The notes under the pieces were generated by a model. It ran no database searches, was not told where the DNA came from, and saw only the letters and a program-made list of their open reading frames with translations. 64,000 nucleotides of DNA from positions 6,442,504 to 6,506,503 of the forward strand of contig CP154957.1 of NCBI GenBank assembly GCA_039621445.1, given 5' to 3'. A program made the translations under genes and the position numbers. Shown piece after piece: positions 48,501 through 60,500 of this stretch. The first letter of the stretch is position 1; every line of letters begins with the position of its first letter. Source of the DNA: Euglena gracilis (taxonomy: Eukaryota > Euglenida > Euglenophyceae > Euglenales).

Positions 48501-51500
48501 GGGTTTCATCTGCTCATATTTCGCCGGAACAAATCGCCTGCCTTTTTATGCAGTCCGAACCAAGTCTGAATTTGAGGCGGTGCCGACCTCACCCTGGGAG
48601 GGGTGCCTGCATGGGCAGGCACTCCAGGGCACCCAGATCTGGCCCCTTGGGGGGGGGAGGGCACATGGCCGAAGGTGCGGAAGCCCAGAAAGGCCATTTT
48701 GGGGCACCTTTTTAGCCCAGGACCATTTTTGGGCACTTTTTGGCTGACCCCCTGGGGGGGGGGGGGGGGCTGTTTGGCTGGCCCCCGGGGGGTAGTGCCT
48801 GCCTGCCCAGGCACTCCAGGACACTCTGAGACCCCCCTCCCCCCGGGTTGGTCAATTTCAACCTGGTCCAAACAGGTATCGTGAACACCTTGGTGACCAG
48901 GCAATTGCCTTCACCCCAATCCCGATTTTTAGGGTAGCAGTTTTTGGATATCCCCCTGCTCCTCCAGGGTGCTGCAGAGCGTTGGGTAGCCCAGTCAGCG
49001 ATATGTGGGAAGCCCATCGATTCTATTGAGGTGAATGGCAGGGCAGTTTTTTTTAAAAAAAAAACCGCCCGCTCTTGAAGACCCATCCAGTGTTGAAACT
49101 CACCACTGTTAAGTAAATCTGGGGGGTTTTTAAAGGGGTTTTGGCGCATTTTGGGGTGGGTTCTGGGGGGGGGTTGTGCGTGGTTTGGGCTGGGTCAAGT
49201 GTTTTCTCCCTGGGGATAACTAATCAATAATCTTAACAATCAAATTGCATTACAACAAAACATAGATTGCAAAACATGAGCACAATTTTGTTTATGTTTG
49301 GGAGTTGCCCCCCCCCCCCCCCGTGTCTAATGAGCAACTTCCCCAATCAACAGGGGCGTCTGGTCCGAACCGTTTAGATTGTAACCTTTAAAAGCAAATG
49401 CATAGCTGGCGAATCCCTCAAACCCAATGAACCTAGATTGTCATTTTAACGTTCGTTGGGCTTGGGGGGTGGGAGGACACTGTTGCCATTTGTTATGTTT
49501 GTTCAAGGAAGCAACCCCCCGCTTTGAGCAACGCCAGATGCAGGCAACCCTTGACCGATTTTGGCGGTCAGAGGGGAGGTTGGTCCAACAGATGCCCAAC
49601 CCCCTTTGCAGAATCTGCATTTTCCCCTTCCCTATCAGGTCACAGCTTCTGGTTTTTGTCCTTGCTTTGCATGCCCGCAGTGTGGTTCAGGCAGAGCACA
49701 ACTAGAGATAATTTGGGGGGGGGCAGCCAGCAGCCCTTTTTTTTTTTTAACCCCAGACCCCCCCCATCAAAATAGTTTTATTTATTTCCGGCCTCCCTTT
49801 GGGCGGCTGGACGGCTGGACGGCTGGACGGCAACGGAAATCGATGGTTTTTTTTTGCATAATTTGCAGCCTTTTTTGGTCATTTTTTGCAGTTTCGATTT
49901 TTTTTTGGCACCCCGGGTTGGGTCGGGTTCCAGCCCGGGACCCCCATTGGGAAGGGTCAGCCAGCAGCCTTTTTCCAGCCGAGCTGGACCCGGGGGGGGG
50001 GGCGTTAAAAAAACGCCCTTGGTGCAGGATGTTTCCTGCACAGCCCCAAACAGCATGTTCCTGAGAAACCATCACCTGATTTTGAGCAACAACGTTTAAT
50101 GCTCAGTGCGCGATTTTTTTTTATCCAGTTAGTGTCCACCAGCGTGCCAGATTCGGGGTGGACCGGAGCAGATGTGGTGCCGCCCCACCGCCGTCGAAAA
50201 AATACCGCGTCGCCGACATGGTCACGGGGTACGGGGTCAGCGAATCCGTCCGGCACTTCCATGAGCTGTGGGGCAAGGAGCTGCGGGGGAAGCGGGCTAT
50301 CATTCAGGTCGTCCCCCCCCCCCCCCCCCCGCATCTTATGTTGCCAACTGTTTGTTTGGAATCTTTGAAATCCCGTTTGAACCAACCCAGGCCAGATATG
50401 GTACACCGTTTTCCGAAATGCCAAGAGGACCGCGGTCTTGCAACAACCACAGGGCACGCCCAGAATCAGGGTGCCAGAGGGGACCCAGCCCCCCCGGGGT
50501 GTGGGTGGGGCAGTGGGTCTGGGGCTGGACTCCCTCCCCCAGGGGTCGCAGGACACCCTGGGATGGGTTCTGGCGTGGCATGCCGAAAAAATTTAGGAAA
50601 AGCCTTTACAGTCCGAAGAAAAATGACGGGAATAATGATAGGATGTATTTTTTGGAAAGTCAACGATGGAAAAATTCAATTGTCCACGGAAAATGGAAAA
50701 TGGTGGTAATTTTTCTCACAGGTGGTGGTGATGGATATTTTTTTTGGCAAAAAGCAACTCAAAAATCCAAAAACAGGTTAAAATGGTGTTCTGGGCATCC
50801 TTTTTGTGGTTTTGTATATAAAACAGACCCCAAAATTTACCATACATCATACCCTTATCCTTTTGTGTGCAATGACAGGGAAAAACCAATGGAAAAAATG
50901 GGTGGTCCCATCATTTTCATTTCCTGTGATATTTCTCCTGTGAAATTTGTCTACCCGTGAACACGCCTCCTCCAAAAAGGGTGTAGAAGGTACAGGAGGA
51001 AGAAGTGACGGGAGAAAGTTGATGGGAAATTGGGCGGTTTCGCATCATTTTTTTTCCCCGTCATTTTCTCGTGGATTGTAGATGATCCACGACAGTGGGG
51101 GAACCTCCCCCTGGGGGTCTTTAAAATGAAGCCGCAGAGGCCCCACTCCCAGCCAGTCCAGCTGCCCAGCTGCTGGAAAATAGACGATATGAAATTTTAA
51201 CAATGCCTTAAACACCTTTAAAAAACCCTTAAAAAGCGCTTTAAAAACTGTAAATTTTCGCCTTGAAAAACAATGCCTGACCGCAGGATGCGTCCTGCTT
51301 GAAGGCGCGAGGAAGGGCAGCTGGACAGATTCTTGATTTTTTCCTTTTGGCTGGTGGAAGGATGCCTGATTCCACCTCAGGGTCATAAAAAATTGTACCC
51401 CACCACCTCCCATACAGTATGAGTGAGAGTGAGTGAGTGAGCGGGTGAGCGGGTGAGTGGATGTAGGGATTTCCAAAAATCATTCTGTGCCCCAAATAAT

Positions 51501-54500
51501 CACAAATGATCACGAACCAGCACAAATTCGGAAATTCTCCAAAAAGCACAAATATTCATGAATATCACAAATGATGTCACGAACAACCAGGGTTAAACAG
51601 CCTGCCCAAATCCTCCAGCCCACTGCCTCAATATTTGTGGGTGAGGTTATTGCTGCTTGCTGGAGAGCTGCTCACAACAACAATTGTTCAGCTGCCCTCC
51701 ATCTGACCTCGACCCTCTTCTCAACAGGGCTGGGGCAACGTTGGTGCTGCTGCAGGATTCTATTTGGCGCAGCGTGGGGTGAAAATTGTTGCAATCATCG
51801 ACAACATGCAGGTCTTTTCCTTTCGGGAAGGGTTTTTTTGATTTTTTTTTGTGAGCACACACATTTTACATTAAGCTTACATTTTACACATTTTACATTC
51901 ATCACAAAAAGTGAAATGAAATCAATTTTTTTGCATTTGGGGGGGTCCGTCCAACTGCTGCTGCTGCTGCTGCTGCTGTTGTTGTTCCACCTGGGAAGCT
52001 TCCCATTTTGGCCTCTGGACCAAAATGGGAAGCCGACACCAAAAAACCCCCAAAACCCTCAACAACGTCATTTTAACCATTTTTTTTGACCACCCATTTC
52101 CAAAATTTTCGCTGGACCCAGCAAAGGAGAACTGGTTGGTTGCACCCCCCCCCCCCGCCTCGGGGGTGCTGCTGTGGCTGGGTGGATTCGGGATTCGGAG
52201 GGTGCCACAGCTGTAGGTGGGGAGGTGTCCACCCTTAACTGCAGGGGGGGGGGTCCGGACCATACCACTGCTTAAGGTGTGTCCGACCCCACCTCCTTTG
52301 GGATGACTGACTGGTTTTTGGTTCCAGACCGCCCCCAGGGTTGGGGTGGGCCAGGAATGGCTGAAAGTCAGCGCCCGGAAAATTTTTTCGGGTTTTGGCC
52401 AAATCCATTGATTCAAAATCATTTTTGGTCGAGTGGCCAAAGTGAACCCACCCCGGGGGGAGGGGTAGGAAGTGGGTGACTGGTTTTTTTTGAAAGTGGA
52501 AAGTGACCTCCCCCTCTCGGGGTCGGTGAGCAATGGTATGGACCGGAACCCCCCACTTGCGAATTGGGGTCAGACCGACCCCCCAGGGCCCCAGGGGGAC
52601 CCAACCCCACCCACCCCAACAGGCCGAAGTTTTCCTTCCATTTTTTTAACCACATTTTTGCCCAAAGGTGCCCACAATTGAATTTTGCATCGATTTTGGG
52701 GGCTATTTTTTTTGGCCGGCAGTTTGCACCAGGCCAAAGTTCAGCCATGTGTCTCCCCACACAATTACTTAGTCATTGGCCCCCAGGGGGGGGGGGGTGA
52801 CTGGCTTTTTCGCCGATTGACTGATGTTTAGCCCGGACTCCCCCCAGGCCGTATTTTAGTCGGGTGCCGACCCCACCTTGGGGGGGGGTGCCTGCCTGGG
52901 CAGGCACTCCAAGGCACTCCAAATCCTACCCCCCCCCCGGGGGGGGGGAGGTAGGTCACTTGGCCAAAAGTGCCCAGCAGGCACTCCGGTGCCGAAGGCG
53001 CCAGAAGGCTCGAAAAAGGCCTATTTTCAAGGCAAATGGACTGAAAGTGCCTGGGCACAGGCCGAAATCCGACCCCCCCCCCGGGGGGGGGTAGTGCCTG
53101 CCTGGGCAGGCATTCATGGGCACTCCGAACCCCCCCTCCCCCCGGGGTTGGTAAAGAAACAGCCTGCTCCCCTCCAGGGTCGGCAAAAAACCACTGGGTG
53201 ACTTGGCACCAAAGGTGCCGGAAATTTTTTGGCCTTTTGCATGTTTTTGGTCAAATTTCCTTTGGATTCCAGAGTGGCTGACCCCCCAGGGGGGTAGTGA
53301 CTGAGTGGTTTTCTGAAAAGAAAAGTGAATGTGACTGGTTTTTGGGAGAGTGGAAGTGACCCCCCTCGAGGGTCGGGAAAAAATAATAGTGGTCCCCCCT
53401 CCATCTGTCTTTTTATCGAACCCTGGGGGCTGGTCTAAAATTTGGGCTGGCTGCAGCAGCCCCCCTGGGATTGCGATCCCATCCCACAGGGCGCCAAATT
53501 CTGTTCTGTTCTTGCAGGGGGGGACATCTCTTCCGCCTTCATTGCCTCCCCCCCCCTGGCGGAGGGAGTCTGGGCCAAAAACCAGGCAGTCACTCTGGAA
53601 AAACCAGTCACCCATGCTTCCATCACGACAGATGCAAAGCAAAGAAACATTGGATCATTCTGTTTGTTTTATTTTTGCCGCAGAATCGTGGGAAGATGAC
53701 GAAGATGTATTTTTTTTGAAAGGGGGTGCTTTGATGTTCTTTTCTTTAAAAATTTGTACTATATATTATTATTATTACCCGTCCCCCCCCCTTGTCGTAC
53801 GACCACCCCTCATTTACGACCACCCCCCCCCCCCGCAGGTTGCAGGTCATGGGGGTGTTATGACCACTCCCCCCCCCGGTCGCAGGTTGCAGGTTGCGAA
53901 ATTTTTGACACCACCTTACCTACAACAGCCCCCTCCAGGGTAGAACGGGAATCGGCCGAACAGCCAGGGTGGTGGGTGGGGGTTGACCCCCCCACCCCCT
54001 GCATGGTGGGTGGGGGGGGGGTCGACCCCCCCACCACCTCTTGACCCGAAAACATTTTTCCGGCACCTTCGGCGCCGGGTGTTTTTTTGACCCATTTTGG
54101 GACCCATAGGGGGTCCCCCGAAAAACCACCCAAACCCCCATTTTTTCACAGCTTCCAAAAATTCGACATTTTCTCAAAATGTTGATTTTGAGACGTTTTT
54201 GAAGCGAAAAATGCCATTGAAAGTCCAAAAAATTTCAACGAGAAAAAATGTCAGTAAAATTTGACTGTGCCAAAATTTCGTCCACTTTTTTTTTGACCTT
54301 TTTTTTTTCCCCCCCCCCCCCCTCCTAAAAAGTACCAATTTTTAGGACGGAAATTTTTGAGATTTTTTGTGAAAAATTGTGGTTTTCCATCAAAAAATCA
54401 TGCGTTTTGGGTTCATTTTTCAAAAGAAAAAAACTTCAAAATTTTTTCTGGCCCCGGTTTCCCCGAAATTGGTGAAAATGCTGTGGTGGGTGGGGAGGGT

Positions 54501-57500
54501 CGACCCCCCCACCTCCTGGGTGGGGGGTTGACCCCCCCCACCAGGCCTTCCCGTTCTGCCCTGGCCCCCTCATTTAAGACCCCCCCCCCGGTCGCAGGTT
54601 GCAGGTTATGGGGGTGTTACGACCCCCCCCCGGTCGCAGGTTGCAGGAACCCGGTCGTACGACAAGGGGGGGGCGGGCAATTAATTTTTATTATATAAGT
54701 ATATATACTTTATTATATATTTTTATTTATTTATTACATATATTTATATTATTTATTATTTATTATATAATTTATGTATATATTATGGGTTGCATTTGCT
54801 CATTTTCCCCTTGAGTTTGAAGAACGCCGCCAGGGGGGCGAATGGAGAACAGGGGCGGTGGGCGAGGACGGGCCTGGCGAGGTCGGCGGGGTCCTCCAGC
54901 CGCAGGGGTTCAGCCTGGCGGAGGTCGCTCATCTGCTGACCAGCCGCAGCTGCAGCAAACTGCACAGCGCGGACCTGGTGCCCTACACCCAGAGCCACCT
55001 GGAATTCTCCCGTGTGTGTGTGTGATGTTTTCCCGTGTGTAAGACGTTTTCCCGTGTGTGAGGTGGTTTCCCGTGTGTGAGATGTTTTCCCGTGTGTGAG
55101 GCGTTTTCCCGTGTGTAAGGCGTTTTCCCGTGTGTGAGGTGTTTTCCCGTGTGTGAGGTGTTTTCCCGTGTGTGAGGTGTTTTCTCGTGTGTGAGGTGTT
55201 TTCCCGTGTGTGAGGTGTTTTCCCGTGTGTGAGGCGTTTTCCCGTGTGTAAGGCGTTTTCCCGTGTGTGAGGTGTTTTCCCGTGTGTGAGGTGTTTTCTC
55301 GTGTGTGAGGTGTTTTCCCGTGTGTGAGGTGTTTTCTCGTGTGTGAGGTGTTTTCCCGTGTGTGAGGTGTTTTCTCGTGTGTGAGGTGTTTTCCCGTGTG
55401 TTAGGCGTTTTCCCATGTGTAAGGCGTTTTCCCGTGTGTAAGGCGTTTTCCCGTGTGTGAGATGTTTTCCCGTGTGTGAGGTGTTTTCTCGTGTGTGAGG
55501 TGTTTTCCCGTGTGTGAGGCATTTTCTGGCGGTCTGCCCTGGTGTGTTACTTGCGGGATAAAAACTGTCACAGAATGTTTCTTCAAGGGTTTGATTTTTC
55601 GTGCCGAAATTTTTGAGGTGAACCCCCCCCCCCCAAAGGAGTACCAAAGATGCCATTTTTGACCATTTTTTTGACCCCGTTGTTTCAGAAAAAATTTCTG
55701 GCGCTTTGTGCTGAAATTTTTCTGGACTGAAAACTTTATTACCACTACCGGGGGCGGGGTCGACTGAAACCCCCTGGAGATTGGGTGGCCTGGGCTCTGG
55801 CAGTTTCAAATACCTTTCAAACCGGCCAAGGACTTGTGAAATGACTGGGCGTGATTGAGGCTGACTAGGTTTAAAATAGCCCCCTATAGGTGAGATTCCC
55901 GTGGAAAAGCAAAGGAGGACAAATTGCTGACTGGGAAATTCAAAAAAAAGCTTTGTACTGTTCTTTGTGAGAAACTGATAGCCCGAGAATCTGTCAGGCC
56001 CCCAAGCACCTGTCACAAAATGGCCCAAAACAGTCAAGCGCTGTTTTCCCGCAGTTTGTTTTCTTATAAAAAGCATATTTTGGGGGCCTCAAAAAGAGCC
56101 ATTTTTGGGCATTATTTTGAAGAAAATGTGTGCTTTTTAAACCTTGAATGCAAGAAAACACATATATTCAAACAACACCACCCGAACATGGCAATCGATT
56201 GCTGGAGTACCGGATTTGATCTGTTTTGCCTGTTTTCGGGTGCCAGCCGGTCCAGCCTGGCAGCCGGCAGGACCCCCCCCCCCCCCCCCCCTGATCCCCA
56301 CCCCCAAATGGGGTCCAACCAACCTTTTTTCCAGCCAGCTGCCCCCTTGGGGGGGGGCTTAAGAAATTCCTTGGTCAGGGCCCCTGTTCCTGGCCAACCC
56401 GTATTGATGGGAATTGTCCCAACCTGCATTGATTGTCAGGGACCCAATACTGACTAACCTGTCGTCACAGTTTAGGGGGGTGAATTGTATTAACGTTGTG
56501 TGAACCACCATCTGTTTTTCATCCAACCGCAAAACTGAGTTGCTGGTGCGAAGAATGGTCAACCATTTGTTGCTCCCCCCCGGGAGGTTGTCAACCCTGT
56601 TTTGTCATGCTGATTTGTTCACTGAGGGGTTATCCTGGGAACTCGCATTCGATGACCTGTCAAATGACAATTTCCCGGAGGGGGGTACGTTGCAATTTTG
56701 TGATGGAAGAATATTGGCCGTTTTTTTGGTGCTTCCTTGTCACCTCCCCCAACCGTCACTGTTTTGTGTCACATTTGTCCAAGTTCAAAACACGAAAGGA
56801 ATGCCACATCATCAGCAAAATGTTGCTGTCATGTTCAGTTGGCCATGTTTGCAATCAAATGATTGAGCAGGTGTGGGATATTGGGGCGGAGATATTTGTG
56901 CCATGTGCGGCTTCCCGCCTGGTGAAGCGAACCCACATCGAGCGCATGATCAAGCATGGTCTGGAGGTGTTTTTTGTTCCTGCCCATCGTGTAAATGTCG
57001 CCCCCCTGGTAAGTTGTCGTATTGGCTAATTTGCCACCTTGGAGAAGTATTACCCAGGGCTGTACAACCCCCCCCCCCCCCCGGCGGTGGTGGGCTTTCA
57101 TAAGTCGATGCTTAGGTTGTAACTGGAAGAGGTCCAAAAATATCCCCCATTTTGCACCAGGGGGTAAAACAAGGCATTTTCGGCGATTTTATCGAGGGTT
57201 TTTTGAAAGAAAAGTCATAGGTTGGCATGCCCACCTACACCATGTGATTTTTGGCCATTTTGCCTGTTTTTTTTTTCAATCATTCTTCCCTCTGAGGGGG
57301 TTCTAAGTCACGATTTGGTGGTTTCTCAAACAGTTTTTTTTAAAAAAAATCCCTCAAGGAAAATGGTGGAGAATCAAAGGGAATCATTGGGGAAATAAAG
57401 TGCCTGGGACCTCTGTCTGCGCGTCTGGTCCCAGATATGGCCATTTTGGCATTTTTGGGGTCAAGGATTGATGTTTTTTTTTCAAAAACATCAGGGTTTT

Positions 57501-60500
57501 TAGTGGGGGAGGGACTTTTAAGTGGGGGGGGGGTTACCCTGAGTTGTTCACAAATTCTCAACGTTTTTCACAAACATTTAACAAATTAAATGCAAAAAGA
57601 CAAATTTTGACAATTTACAAAAATCCAAAGAATACAGATTTTTTTCAGCAAACACAGATCCAGGGCGCAGCTTCCCGGAGGCGGGACGGGGGAGGGGGGG
57701 CATTGAGCAAAATTGAAAGGTGTGATGCCCAGGGGTGAACACTCAACCCTCGGGGGACTCAGGGGAAGAGTCCAGCCCCCCTGGAGGGTGTGGGGGTTGT
57801 TCTGGGCTGGTCCAAACCAATTTCCTTGTGAGTTTGTTGCCAATTTGGCGGACTGCATCATTGTGATTGGAAGTCAAGGTGTCAAGCAGGGGGGGGGGAA
57901 ATGCAACTTGCATAATTTGCATTTTTTTGCATCATCGGCTTTTCCCGAAATTTGCATTTTTTGCATTTTTTTGCATTTTTTTGCATAAAATATTTTCCCC
58001 GGAAAAAATTTTTGTAGTTGGTTGCCATATGTTTTGAATTTTTTTGCATATTTTTGCATTTTCTACATAAAATATTTTGCCCTGGAAAAAAATTTTGTTG
58101 TTGGTTGCCATATTTATGGATTTTTTTGCATTTTTTTGCATTTTTTTTGCATAAAATATTTTGCCCTGGAAATTTTTTTTGATCTTAGGCAGCAAAGCTC
58201 TGTTATATTCCAGCTTTTTCTCAGGTTTTTCATGCAAGTTGCATTTTTTTTGCATTTTTTTGCATTTTTTTGCATTTTTTTGACTTGCATAATTTGAAGG
58301 GCCCAGTTGCATTTTTTCCCCCCCCCTGTGTCAAGTTGTCTTACCCCCCCCCAAGGAAAGTGAGCACAACCCTAGGTCTGTGGCAGGTGCCGCCCCCCCC
58401 CCCCCCCCCCGCCCCCCCCGCCCCCCTGGGTAGGTCCGGGCACCCGAGGATTATCGATGTGATTGGAATTCCGGGCCCCCAAAGTGAATAGCCTATAGGT
58501 TAGGGGACGATCCCTAGTTTCTCCAGAGCCGTCGGGTTACGCGCAACTCCCCGCCAGTCCGGAGATATGGCCCGAGCAAAAAAGTTGTGTACCGTTTTTT
58601 TTTCCAGGAAAATTTCAAGGTCATTTTGGGGTCAAAAAATCGAAAAATTCGAAATATCTCGAAAACGCTGCGGAGTTGCGAAAAAGTGAAGAGGACGTCA
58701 TTCCACAACTTTGGGACGCCCGATCGATCGGTATGCGCGGTTTGGGCCAACTCCTCGCCTAGCCCGAGATACGGCCGTTTTGGGGTTTTGGGCCAGTTTG
58801 GCCAGTTTTGGCCGTTTCGGGCCCGTTCGGGGCCCGAAACCGTAAATTGGCCGTATCTCGGGCTAGACGAGGAGTTGGGACCCTCAGCAAGTCAAAAGTT
58901 TTACCACAAATGTTCTCACATTTTTTCCCAGCGATAAAACGCATACTAATTGTGCTTGGACGTGCCTGGCAATCAGGCTTGTGCTTAGTCGGGTACCTAC
59001 CCCACGGGGGGGGGGTGCTAGCACCCCATAGCACCCGATCCGATCCCCCCCGGGGGGGGGGGGCGGTAGGGTTTCGGGGGTGCCTGCTAGGGGCAGGCAC
59101 CCCCCTCCGACCCCGGCGCCGAAAAGGCCATTTTCAATGAAAATTTTCTGGGCCCCCCCCGGACCCCTGTCCCCCCAGGGGGGGGGGTGTGCCTGCTAGG
59201 GGCAGGCACCCTATAGCACCCACCCCCCCCTCCCCCCCCAGTCGGTAAGCAAGCATGCTGGCAATCCCTTGCAAAATCTGCTCTCTTTCCTCTGTACTTG
59301 CTGACCCGCTGTATGCCGTAGAGTTCCCAGAGATTGCCAAGAGAAACCAACATAAAGATTTTTCCGTTAATTAGGGAAAAAGAACTATTTCTGGCATCCT
59401 TCAACCTTTGCCCATCCACCCAAAACACCAAAAAAAGTTCGTCTTTTGGCCTTTATATGCTTTTATCTGCCGTGCAGACATTTGGTGCTTTGGCATACGC
59501 AGAGCCCAGTTTCCCGAGATGATGACATTTTTCAGTGCATCAATTTCCCCGTTATTTGCAGCTGATTGTGTCTGGAGCCAACGTCCCTTTTGATGACGAG
59601 GAGATCTTCATGGGACCTGCTCAGGCCTTGACTGCAAACCAGCCTGGAGTTTGAAAAGCGACTGACTGGTTTTTGAACGTGGCCCGCGCTTTCGAAGTTC
59701 TCTGACAATATTTGCTCCATCCACTGAAGCATGCGTTGAAACATCCCAGTGCCATTCTTGACACCTATGGGATTATTGGTCTCATCTTTACGCCATGAAT
59801 GCTTTGTGGTGTTGGGAACCAGGATGCAAACGCATCCTGGTGGCAAAGGCAGAGGCACCCTTGACCGCAACCGGTTATCCGATTGTTTCATCATCAAATC
59901 CTTGGTTAATGGAAGCAACTTATTTCAGAAATCATCTTTCGATTTTTTCACACCCTCGGTTCATGCTGTCATCGAGATGGGCAGTATGCTAAATCTGCCG
60001 ATTTTTTTTGCACGCAGATTTAATAAACCAGTGAACATTTGTGACATCGAAATCGAGCTTGAGGATCACACCCCATACACCATGATTTTTCTGTTGTCCA
60101 GGAGAATGTGAGCAAGCCCTCGATGATACGACTGAGAAGCTAGTTGAACGGAAGTGGATTATCTTTTCCAAGAGTGAATGGATATCACAATTTTTTTTGG
60201 GTTGGAAAGCCTCCTGGCCTGTCTGGTTAGAAAAGTGGTAACTAGTGCCAGTACCTGAACTCCCAAACCAGGGATGATCCCCTCCCATAGCCATGAAAGA
60301 CCACAAAAATCCTGAAAAAAAGTGGCACATCAACAGGAAAAATCCCACCAATGAAAACACATACATTTTACGGTGTAAAACCAATCCGCATTCTCCTTGC
60401 CAGGACACAGCTTACCCGCCCCCTTTGCCCAACGACCACCCCTGAATTATGACCCCCCCGGTCAGGGGTTGCAGGTCAGGGGGTGCGGTGTGTATGACCC

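Noticed and set aside
55013-55528. CRISPR-like regular repeats
   Set aside because: Units are contiguous 19-mers without unique spacers, in a eukaryotic intron.
54910-56076. A 388-codon antisense open frame with 19-residue repeats
   Set aside because: It is produced by the 19-bp minisatellite, which has no stop in that orientation. Outside the array it has no protein-like features, and copy 1 does not preserve it.
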